Assembly (NCBI GenBank): GCA_030620285.1
Contig: JAUXFA010000072.1
Location: 1 to 6,474 of the forward strand
DNA from: Piscirickettsiaceae bacterium
GTDB taxonomy: Bacteria; Pseudomonadota; Gammaproteobacteria; Nitrosococcales; Methylophagaceae
Length of the DNA stretch: 6,474 nucleotides
Direction: 5' to 3'
Under the pieces are notes generated by a model, which saw only the letters and a program-made list of their open reading frames with translations, was not told the origin of the DNA and did not search any database. The translations under genes and the position numbers were made by a program. Position 1 is the stretch's first letter. Every line of letters begins with the position of its first letter. Of the stretch, positions 1 to 6,087 are shown in pieces.

Positions 1-134
1 GCATCATCTTTTGCACTATTAATACGTAGACCTGAAGATAAACGATTTAATGCTGTACTGAGATCATTTTGAGAGTTTGTTAAATTTCTTTGTGCTGTCA
101 ACGAAGAAATATTTGTATTGATAATAAGAGCCAT
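1..134 (-). CDS. fliC: Flagellin, N-terminal 44 codons (partial, cut by window edge)
   Basis: This is the start of a flagellin, the protein exported by the flagellar type III system and polymerised into the filament. It begins [12 protein letters not shown] and runs through [14 protein letters not shown], the classical D0/D1 N-terminal helix of bacterial flagellins, before the window ends. The ATG at 134 is preceded by a Shine-Dalgarno AGGGG (141-145) at good spacing, and a sigma-28 promoter lies further upstream (225-251). Over the 44 residues it differs from the complete flagellin at 345-1181 at only 7 positions (10, 13, 20, 26, 28, 30 and 40), so the two are recent paralogues. Residue 40 is the usual serine here and cysteine in the neighbour. 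Certain as a flagellin; whether it is full length cannot be seen. Confidence 0.95.
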   Translation of the reverse strand, partial: MALIINTNISSLTAQRNLTNSQNDLSTALNRLSSGLRINSAKDD

Positions 135-140
135 GGTTTT

Positions 141-145
141 CCCCT
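141..145 (-). promoter_or_regulatory. Ribosome binding site of the partial flagellin
   Basis: AGGGG on the minus strand, 6 nt before the ATG at 134. It fixes the start codon of the second flagellin. The sequence continues as GGGGA, so it contains a GGA core of the kind CsrA can bind, but no wider CsrA consensus is evident. Confidence 0.75.
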
Positions 146-154
146 AATAGCTCG

Positions 155-170
155 GCACAGTTCACTGTAC
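155..170 (-). repeat. Small inverted repeat in the leader of the partial flagellin
   Basis: GTACAGT and ACTGTGC on the minus strand face each other across 2 nt, with one G-U pair. It lies between the sigma-28 promoter and the Shine-Dalgarno sequence, ending 9 nt upstream of the latter. A second small hairpin (ATGCA/TGCAT, 191-206) precedes it. They could form a compact structure in the mRNA leader or a protein site; neither is strong enough to assign a function. Confidence 0.4.
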
Positions 171-224
171 CTTAGTTAACTTTGGCAGATATGCAATAAG
201 ATGCATTCACTACCTCCAGCCACT

Positions 225-251
225 CTATCGGCAGCAGGAAAATCTTCTTTA
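225..251 (-). promoter_or_regulatory. Sigma-28 (FliA) promoter of the partial flagellin
   Basis: On the minus strand TAAA (248-251) is followed by exactly 15 nt and then GCCGATAG (225-232). The flagellar sigma-28 consensus is TAAA-N15-GCCGATAA, so only the last base differs. Transcription should start near position 217, giving a leader of about 83 nt before the ATG at 134. The flagellin should therefore be a late flagellar gene, expressed once the anti-sigma factor FlgM has been exported through the finished hook. The promoter lies downstream of the terminator at 264-311, so this gene has its own transcription unit. Confidence 0.9.
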
Positions 252-263
252 GGGGGATTTTAT

Positions 264-311
264 AAAAATAAAGAGATTACGTGAATTCTGTGACGAAGTT
301 CACATAATCCC
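264..311 (-). terminator. Rho-independent terminator after the complete flagellin
   Basis: On the minus strand GGGATTATGTGAA (299-311) pairs with TTCACGTAATCTC (273-285) over 13 bp with two G-U pairs. The stem extends inward through TTC/GAA past one bulged C, leaving a 6-nt loop. It is followed at once by the T-rich run TTTATTTTT (264-272). In the plus-strand direction the two wobble pairs become A-C mismatches and no T-tract follows the stem, so the structure is oriented for the minus strand. It starts 33 nt past the flagellin stop codon and separates that gene from the next flagellin promoter. Confidence 0.9.
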
Positions 312-344
312 TTTAGTTTTAGGGCTGTAATTTGGACGAGCTAA

Positions 345-1181
345 TTAGCCTTGTAATAGCTGTAGTGCAGTTTGAGGCAATGTATTTGCTTGTGCAAGAA
401 TAGAAACACCTGCTTGTTGCAATATTTGAGCTCTGGTTAGACTCGCTGTTTCAGCGGCAAAGTCAGCATCTTCAATACGGCTACGTGCTGCTGTTAAGTT
501 TTCAACATAGTTTTGCAGGTTAGAAATAACCGCTTCAAAACGGTTTTGAATCGCACCGAAGGTTGCCCGCTGGGCATTTAATGAATCAATATCCACCGAT
601 AATCCTGATAATGTCGCTGAAGCTAAGGCTGTTGTGGTTATATCAATGGTGCCAGTAGCCGTCAAATTTAAAGCATAGGCACCGATCCCACTTGAAGCAA
701 CAAAATTAATTTGAATCTGATTAGTTGTAGTACCTTGCGAACCAACATGGAAATTTAAGGTTCCTGAAGCGCTTAATAATGCTCGACCATTAAACTCTGT
801 AGTTTGGATGATTCGGGAAACTTCTTGAGTAAGTTGGTCTACTTCTAACTGAAGACCTGCGGCATTACCAACAGTATCATTAGATGCTTGGATGGCAATT
901 TCACGAATACGTTGTAAATTATTAACTATTTCACCCAGCGCACCTTCTGCAGTTTGTCCTAGTGAAATACCGTCAGCGGCATTTCGAATTGCCTGAGTAT
1001 TACCGCGAACATCACGGGTAATCTGACCGGCAACAAATAAACCTGCGGCATCATCTTTTGCACAATTGATTCTAAGACCAGATGACAATCGTTGTAATGA
1101 TGTTGTCAGATCATTCTGTGATTTTGTCAGATTTCGCTGCGCATTAAGCGACGCTATATTAGTATTTATAATTAGTGCCAT
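345..1181 (-). CDS. fliC: Flagellin, short form, complete (278 aa)
   Basis: Filament subunit, secreted through the flagellar type III apparatus. Residues 1-140 form the N-terminal D0/D1 part (RLSSGLRIN near 31-39, KDDAAGL 42-48, DGISL 70-74, QTAEGAL 76-82, FNG 130-132). Residues 207-278 form the C-terminal D1/D0 part (RIEDADFAAET 235-245, LTRAQILQQAG 248-258). The middle, about 140-206, is short and rich in Ser and Thr, so the large D2/D3 domains of Salmonella FliC (about 495 aa) are absent. Those Ser/Thr residues (for example 151-153, 182-184, 188-195) are candidate O-glycosylation sites for the enzyme encoded upstream. Residue 40 is a cysteine, unusual in a flagellin. The TLR5-recognised stretch reads QRIREIAI (90-97), close to QRVRELAV of Salmonella. 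The start at 1181 has GGGAG (1191-1195) 9 nt ahead. A sigma-54 promoter lies upstream and a terminator downstream. Confidence 0.97.
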   Translation of the reverse strand: MALIINTNIASLNAQRNLTKSQNDLTTSLQRLSSGLRINCAKDDAAGLFVAGQITRDVRGNTQAIRNAADGISLGQTAEGALGEIVNNLQRIREIAIQASNDTVGNAAGLQLEVDQLTQEVSRIIQTTEFNGRALLSASGTLNFHVGSQGTTTNQIQINFVASSGIGAYALNLTATGTIDITTTALASATLSGLSVDIDSLNAQRATFGAIQNRFEAVISNLQNYVENLTAARSRIEDADFAAETASLTRAQILQQAGVSILAQANTLPQTALQLLQG

Positions 1182-1190
1182 TTCGGGTGT

Positions 1191-1195
1191 CTCCC
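1191..1195 (-). promoter_or_regulatory. Ribosome binding site of the complete flagellin
   Basis: GGGAG on the minus strand, 9 nt ahead of the ATG at 1181. It supports this ATG as the start of the complete flagellin. Confidence 0.75.
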
Positions 1196-1210
1196 ATACT
1201 TATCAAATAT

Positions 1211-1242
1211 TTGTTCTAAAGCTTTAACGCTTTCAAGAACAA
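1211..1242 (-). promoter_or_regulatory. Hairpin at the predicted 5' end of the flagellin mRNA
   Basis: On the minus strand TTGTTCT (1236-1242) pairs with AGAACAA (1211-1217), and GAAAGC (1229-1234) opposes GCTTT (1218-1222) across the loop GTTAAA, with a 2-nt bulge on one side. This gives about 12 bp in total. The sigma-54 promoter at 1258-1273 predicts a start near 1247, so the hairpin begins about 5 nt from the 5' end of the transcript. Such 5'-terminal stem-loops stabilise some abundant mRNAs against RNase E; here that role is inference. It ends 15 nt before the Shine-Dalgarno sequence and leaves it unpaired. Confidence 0.6.
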
Positions 1243-1257
1243 GCTCGAATAAGTACA

Positions 1258-1273
1258 AGCACCAATTGTGCCA
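1258..1273 (-). promoter_or_regulatory. Sigma-54 (RpoN) promoter of the complete flagellin
   Basis: The minus strand reads TGGCACAATTGGTGCT. The sigma-54 consensus is TGGCACG-N4-TTGCW; the GG at -24 and GC at -12 are separated by the required 10 nt, and only two consensus positions differ (A for G after TGGCAC, G for the first T of TTGC). Transcription should begin near 1247 with a leader of about 66 nt. Sigma-54 promoters need an activator ATPase; in polar flagellar systems these are the FleQ/FlrA and FlrC/FleR family. No activator site is recognised in the 1274-1354 stretch between promoter and the preceding gene. Confidence 0.82.
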
Positions 1274-1328
1274 CAATATTAATTACTTTATATTCAGTGT
1301 CTTACGCCTTAATACCGTCATCTTTTTG

Positions 1329-1367
1329 CCGCTTTTTTACTTTATTACCAAAAATTACCGCTTTTTT
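1329..1367. repeat. Two direct copies of CCGCTTTTTT
   Basis: CCGCTTTTTT occurs at 1329-1338 and again at 1358-1367, 29 bp apart. The second copy overlaps the last codons of the 1296-aa gene. The pair lies 56-109 bp upstream of the sigma-54 promoter, where an activator could bind, but the repeat may equally be a local duplication. There is no clear hairpin with a T-tract on the minus strand here, so I see no intrinsic terminator for the upstream operon and read-through into the flagellin gene is possible. Confidence 0.35.
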
Positions 1368-4300
1368 GACAAGGCATCCAGCCACTGCTGCAAATGGTCT
1401 TGCAAAATAAATCGCTCTAATACCCATTGCCGTAAATTATCACCTGCGGCCTGTAACGCCTGTGGATCAGAAATGGCAGCCCTGATCGCATCTAGCCATT
1501 GCTGTTTTTCATTGGCAACCCGAGTCACGGGAGCATCATAACTTTGGTATGGTAAAACATCGGTGCAAACTACTGGCCAACCCAAGATACCGTATTCTAC
1601 AATTCGCAAATTACTTTTCGCCCTATTGAATTCATTGACTTCCAACGGTGCAATCGCGAGATCTAAATTAAGGCTGGCTAATTTTTCAGGATATTCTTTT
1701 ATCGGAACAAAAGGATGTGATTCTTTGATATAGGGTTGAATTTCCATCGGACACATGCCCATAAAGATCCAATCCACTTCCTGTGCTGTTTCTTTGACCA
1801 CTTCATAGATAATCTCTAAATCACCTTGATGTTGTTGCGCGCCAGCCCAGCCAACACGCGGCTTTTCATCTTGATTACGCAGACTCTGTAATGGCAACCA
1901 TATATCACCATCTAATCTATTAGGAATTATCTCGACATCATCCGTCATTCCTTGACATAAATCAGCTAGCGGCTGAGTTGATACAATGACACGATCGCAA
2001 TATTTTAAGGCCTTACGAAGCCTTGATTTTGCATCCCTAAAATGTGATTGAATATTTTTATAAACAGGGCTTTTCTCAGGCACATCATGAATTAAATCAT
2101 CAATGGTGAAAATAAGCTGTGTTTGGGGATGATACGTTTTATATAAGTGCATCAATTCAATGGCATGACTACTAAATGCGTTCTGAAATATATAGGTATC
2201 AGGTTGTAAACGTTGCATTTCTGTTACGGTTAATTGTCCCTTACCTGTTTCGCATTGCGCTAGGCCTTGTTGACTTAATATATCAAATGCTTGCTTCATT
2301 CGATAATAGCCTGATCCTCCCTTGATGGGGACACCGTAACACTGTAATCGAGAATGTACATTGACATCCCAATTCTGTGGTGCTTTTAAATCAATACTGA
2401 AATCAGTGTCGGTGAGGCTCAGGTTTTTATTATAGGCAGGATCATGGCCTAATTTCGGCAACCATCGTTGCCACATCACCCGTTTTTCATTTTTCATACT
2501 GTGCTGGATATCCGATAAGGCATCATAATCAGTTGCATCATCATTAGAGAAAAAGCTGGCTCTATTGCTCGCGTGATGCACTATCACCGCATGTGGTGTC
2601 CACAGTATTTTATGCCCTTGCTCTATCACTTTCATGCAAAAATCAACATCATTAAAGATATTGGCCAATTCGATGTCATCCATACCGTGTACAGATCGAT
2701 AAACCTCCGTTTTAATTAGTAATGCTGCAGAGGACACTGCTGAGTAGTTTTGATCAAGACGCGTTCTTTCCATATAGCTGTCATCATCAAGGTCTATCTG
2801 ATTGTTATACGGCTTTTCAGCCACCTCACCTAACCCTAAAATAATGCCCGCATGAGCAATTTTTGAACGTTCTGGATAAACTAATCTGGCACCAACAATC
2901 GCTACATCTTGTCGTTGGCCATAAGCCATCATTCGTGCTAGCCATGCATCTTGCACTATTTCAGTATCACTGCTTATCAACAAGATATAATCACTATCTG
3001 TTGCCGCTGCGGCCTTGTTATACATTGCCGGTTTATTAAAACTGCCCTCGTATTGCATGATCGTCACTAACGCTGGGTATTGTGATTGTAACTGTCGGTA
3101 ATATGACAATGTTTCCGCTTCAACACTCTGATTATCAACAATGACGATGCCGTAATTAGGATAATCTGTTCGATCTATTATGCTTTCAATACAGGCTTGT
3201 AAAAAATCCAGATTATCTTTAGTGGCAATGATAATAGATACTTTTGATTGCTCGGAATGGACATACTCAACACGGTAACTATTATCGACATAACCTGCAT
3301 GTATTTGAGCTGATAGTTGGTTTCGCTCAAAATGTTGCTGCAGTGCTATTTTGCCCGACTCCGAATCAAATGGTCGATCCACTTCATTTGATTGATGCAT
3401 TAATACCTCAGCAATATGACCCATTGCCTGTTCTCCATAGCCATCAAACCAGCGTAATGCAATATCATAGTTTTCAGCACCCGCTAATGCTTGAATTCCT
3501 CCAAGAGATAATAGTTGTTGTGCTGATACCCAGACATTTCCAATATAGGGGGAAGAACGTAATAAATCTAAATTAAAGTCGGGCTTAAATCGTGGCGTAG
3601 AAAGTTCTGATTGGCTATTAACAATATCATCATCGGTATAAATACAGCTCCATATTGGAAATAAATTAATGTAATCGGCAATTTGTGCAAATGCCTGCAC
3701 TGGAAATTGAGTACCTGGCTCAATCAATGCTATCCAGTCAGATTCATGTTTTTTAATATGCTGATTCAAAATATCATATGGTCGCTCTCCTGCTTGCAGA
3801 GCATGCCAATGTAAGGTGGGAACGTCTTCAAAGATAGGATCGGGCATTTCTGTTACTGCAATCACTGTTAATTGCCATTGTGAATACATCTGGCCACTTA
3901 GGGAATCAATGGTATTCGCTAGGAACATCTCTTCACCGGGCAATACAAACATAAAACAATGAAAAACAGGTTGGGTTTTCCATTGTGTCATCATTCGTTC
4001 GGCTAATACTTCGGCATCAACCTCTCTCATTTCATGTAATCTGATCCAGGTACGATAAGCATCTGTCTGCAATAACTTAGCGACATTTTGCTTGACAGCT
4101 TTGATCATTAGGTCACTGTCGGCTTCACCTTTTTCATTGTCTAGAATTGCTAAAAATTGTTTTAAATCTTCTCTGACTTGAGATGGAAAACTCATTCCGT
4201 CTGCATAGTTAACATTATCAATAGCCTGTTTGATAATGTGTTCGATTACTTGAGTATAGAAATCTAATTTCGACTGTTTACTGATGAAGATCGAGCTATT

Positions 4301-5245
4301 TGTTTCAACAAGTCGTTGCGCGAGTTCGGAAAAATTACCCCCCATTTTCTGTTGAATAGAAATAACAGATTCTAGACTATCTCCTTCCGTCAAAGCGCCC
4401 TTAGTAAAGAAAGTAGTTTGCACTCGATAAAACTGTTGGCGGATTTCATCTAATCTTTGTTGATCTTTATCATCAAGCTGAACTTCGGATAGTATTTGAT
4501 AAACTTCCATTGCCCAAGCGTGCAAAACATCTGAGCGTGTTTCACTCGCATAATCTGATTTTTGATCAATATTATGATGCTGTAAGTCAGGTGAAATATA
4601 GTCTTCAATTTCTGCTAAAACATTGGTTTCATCTTCAAGCGTTTTCGATAAAAAATTAAGTAGTGACTTAGCAACCTCTACTGGTTCTGCCATCAACGCT
4701 TCATAACTAATAACGGTTCTATTCAGCTCACGCGAATGTAATTCAGCTTCTAAGGAATGTAGCAACCACATGGCTAAGGTATGGTTAAAGCTATAATCAT
4801 TACGGCGCTTTAATGATTCTGCCACGTCCACAGGATGTCGAATTGCGATGACGGCTATTGTTTGAGTGTCCGTTTTATCAATAAGGGGCAGCCAAAAAGG
4901 TAAGGTTCGACATAATCTGGGATCTTTCCAGCCCCAAAGATCATATGCGGCATACTGGTCAATGATCTGTGCCGCGAGCTGATTTAATTCACCCTCGGCT
5001 AATAATGCCATTGCTGCTGAGTCTATCGGTGTCAGGCTATCCCACTCGGCACCAAATCTCGACAGTATTTTGTCATTGCTCAATACTAAACCGATATCTT
5101 CAAAATAGCCGGTTTCATTATCCCTTGATGCTGGTAATAGGCTAGAGCCTAATTCCACTCCCAATAGCTCTAATACATGAGTGAGTGCTGAAGTGCCACT
5201 TCGATGCATACCTAAAACAAGTACAGCCTGTTTAGCTTGGCCCAT
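1355..5245 (-). CDS. Sulfotransferase-GT2-GT2-GT4 fusion, probable flagellin glycan enzyme (1296 aa)
   Basis: A very large, probably cytoplasmic enzyme with no signal peptide or membrane segment. Residues 1-280 are a sulfotransferase: the 5'-phosphosulfate loop is GMHRSGTS (12-19), WKDPR is at 106-110, and RHP (136-138) with Ser144 is the 3'-phosphate site for PAPS. Residues 281-395 look like a helical linker. Residues 396-640 are a first GT2 domain: it keeps YTDDD (536-540) and RFKPDFNLDLL (552-562), but its nucleotide- and metal-binding residues are lost (EPGT at 509-512 replaces the DxDD motif). Residues 668-895 are an intact second GT2: VSIIIATKDN, VDNQS (703-707), SDTE (759-762), NDVDFC (865-870). 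Residues 965-1296 are a GT-B, GT4-like domain with NRAKSNLRIVEYG (1207-1219). ATG at 5245 follows AAAGG (5253-5257). The position between flgL and flagellin matches the large Fgt-type flagellin glycosyltransferases of Pseudomonas. The likely substrate is therefore flagellin or its glycan (inference); a surface polysaccharide is the alternative. Confidence 0.88.
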   Translation of the reverse strand: MGQAKQAVLVLGMHRSGTSALTHVLELLGVELGSSLLPASRDNETGYFEDIGLVLSNDKILSRFGAEWDSLTPIDSAAMALLAEGELNQLAAQIIDQYAAYDLWGWKDPRLCRTLPFWLPLIDKTDTQTIAVIAIRHPVDVAESLKRRNDYSFNHTLAMWLLHSLEAELHSRELNRTVISYEALMAEPVEVAKSLLNFLSKTLEDETNVLAEIEDYISPDLQHHNIDQKSDYASETRSDVLHAWAMEVYQILSEVQLDDKDQQRLDEIRQQFYRVQTTFFTKGALTEGDSLESVISIQQKMGGNFSELAQRLVETNSSIFISKQSKLDFYTQVIEHIIKQAIDNVNYADGMSFPSQVREDLKQFLAILDNEKGEADSDLMIKAVKQNVAKLLQTDAYRTWIRLHEMREVDAEVLAERMMTQWKTQPVFHCFMFVLPGEEMFLANTIDSLSGQMYSQWQLTVIAVTEMPDPIFEDVPTLHWHALQAGERPYDILNQHIKKHESDWIALIEPGTQFPVQAFAQIADYINLFPIWSCIYTDDDIVNSQSELSTPRFKPDFNLDLLRSSPYIGNVWVSAQQLLSLGGIQALAGAENYDIALRWFDGYGEQAMGHIAEVLMHQSNEVDRPFDSESGKIALQQHFERNQLSAQIHAGYVDNSYRVEYVHSEQSKVSIIIATKDNLDFLQACIESIIDRTDYPNYGIVIVDNQSVEAETLSYYRQLQSQYPALVTIMQYEGSFNKPAMYNKAAAATDSDYILLISSDTEIVQDAWLARMMAYGQRQDVAIVGARLVYPERSKIAHAGIILGLGEVAEKPYNNQIDLDDDSYMERTRLDQNYSAVSSAALLIKTEVYRSVHGMDDIELANIFNDVDFCMKVIEQGHKILWTPHAVIVHHASNRASFFSNDDATDYDALSDIQHSMKNEKRVMWQRWLPKLGHDPAYNKNLSLTDTDFSIDLKAPQNWDVNVHSRLQCYGVPIKGGSGYYRMKQAFDILSQQGLAQCETGKGQLTVTEMQRLQPDTYIFQNAFSSHAIELMHLYKTYHPQTQLIFTIDDLIHDVPEKSPVYKNIQSHFRDAKSRLRKALKYCDRVIVSTQPLADLCQGMTDDVEIIPNRLDGDIWLPLQSLRNQDEKPRVGWAGAQQHQGDLEIIYEVVKETAQEVDWIFMGMCPMEIQPYIKESHPFVPIKEYPEKLASLNLDLAIAPLEVNEFNRAKSNLRIVEYGILGWPVVCTDVLPYQSYDAPVTRVANEKQQWLDAIRAAISDPQALQAAGDNLRQWVLERFILQDHLQQWLDALSKKR

Positions 5246-5252
5246 ATATCAA

Positions 5253-5257
5253 CCTTT
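5253..5257 (-). promoter_or_regulatory. Ribosome binding site of the 1296-aa gene
   Basis: AAAGG on the minus strand, 7 nt before the ATG at 5245, inside the 23-bp gap after the sulfotransferase stop codon. It supports this start and, with the short gap and no visible promoter, places the two genes in one operon. Confidence 0.65.
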
Positions 5258-5268
5258 TAATTAAGTCT

Positions 5269-6072
5269 TTAAATTTCTGCTATCCAATCAGAACAATCCC
5301 AATCTAGCAATCGCTCTAGATCTTTTATTTCATAATAAAACTTATCTTTAAGATAATTAAAATCATCTTGATTTATTTTGCTGGTGTAACTTCCTGAATG
5401 TACTTCTTTTGACTCCAATATTGGAAACGAACTAATTCCAAGAAAATCGGCAACTTGATGCAGTGATGTATTAACATTATGTTTCAAATCATCACTTTTA
5501 AGTACTAAGGTCTGCTCTTTTGGAAATAATCGCCAGATTCTTTTTAATTGCTCAGTATAAAATCCACGATCTATAAAAGAATAAACAAAATGTTGTTCGG
5601 CAAGCCCCCGTTTATACAGGTCCATTTCTTTTTTTAAAGCATCCCTAAATGATGCTGATGAGTCCCAACCTCTGGTTTTTTCCATATTCCAGTGAGAATA
5701 AGCTCGCTCAATTGGATTTCTCAGTAAAATAATGAATTTCATTTGAGCGTTATATTGCCGAATTCTTTCAGGAACAACATGCCAGTACATATAGGAAGGA
5801 GTTGCCTCTCCGACGACTGTATTTTTACCGACATCAAAACGTGAATGGTAAATAGCATAATCGACTTTACCATTAAAATTATCAGGATCATTAAAGAAAT
5901 GAACTTCTTTTCTAATGGCATCTGCGAGGCTTGTATCTTCATTAAAACTAGCCATCGTTATATCTTGGTGAGTTCTTAAGTAGGCATCTAAAGCGCTAGT
6001 GCCACCTTTTTGGGTGCCGGCGATAACAAAATTAACTAGGGGGACTTGATTATTGTTAGTTGGTACTTCCAT
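5269..6072 (-). CDS. Stand-alone PAPS-dependent sulfotransferase, heparan-sulfate type (267 aa)
   Basis: Transfers sulfate from PAPS to an acceptor, in this family usually a sugar hydroxyl or amino group. The 5'-phosphosulfate loop is GTQKGGTSAL (19-28) with Lys22. KEVHFF (55-60) and GEATPSY (88-94, with Glu89) match the catalytic region of the heparan sulfate N- and 3-O-sulfotransferases. LLRNPIERAYSHW (116-128) holds the 3'-phosphate Arg118 and Ser126, eight apart as expected. RGFYTEQL (169-176) and LKSDDL (191-196) are also family signatures. The length of 267 is a complete single domain. There is no signal peptide or membrane anchor, so it should act in the cytoplasm, unlike the Golgi enzymes. 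The start at 6072 lies 15 bp past the flgL stop with only an A-rich stretch and no clear Shine-Dalgarno sequence, suggesting weak or coupled translation. GC is about 33% over 5281-5760, lower than its neighbours. The acceptor is unknown; a flagellin glycan is inferred from position. Confidence 0.92.
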   Translation of the reverse strand: MEVPTNNNQVPLVNFVIAGTQKGGTSALDAYLRTHQDITMASFNEDTSLADAIRKEVHFFNDPDNFNGKVDYAIYHSRFDVGKNTVVGEATPSYMYWHVVPERIRQYNAQMKFIILLRNPIERAYSHWNMEKTRGWDSSASFRDALKKEMDLYKRGLAEQHFVYSFIDRGFYTEQLKRIWRLFPKEQTLVLKSDDLKHNVNTSLHQVADFLGISSFPILESKEVHSGSYTSKINQDDFNYLKDKFYYEIKDLERLLDWDCSDWIAEI

Positions 6073-6087
6073 TTTTTATTTCTGTTG

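Noticed and set aside
1200..1226. Second sigma-28-like promoter, TAAA-N15-TTTGATAA, before the complete flagellin
   Set aside because: Only GATAA of the -10 box matches, and transcription would start at or inside the Shine-Dalgarno sequence, leaving no usable leader.
1197..1255. Outer inverted repeat TACTTAT/ATAAGTA enclosing the leader hairpin
   Set aside because: One arm (1249-1255) lies upstream of the predicted transcription start, so it cannot pair in the mRNA made from the sigma-54 promoter. It is short and may be chance in AT-rich DNA.
1274..1354. Terminator for the flgL-sulfotransferase-fusion operon
   Set aside because: I looked for a stem followed by a T-tract on the minus strand and found only A-rich sequence.
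1266..1541. Plus-strand open frame of 91 codons
   Set aside because: It overlaps the end of the 1296-aa gene and the sigma-54 promoter, encodes a cysteine-rich low-complexity product with no recognisable family, and has no convincing ribosome binding site. It is a shadow frame.
3244..3576. Plus-strand open frame of 110 codons
   Set aside because: It lies wholly antisense to the well-supported GT2 domains of the fusion gene and shows no family features.
5739..5942. Minus-strand open frame of 67 codons
   Set aside because: It is out of frame inside the sulfotransferase gene, over its conserved motifs.
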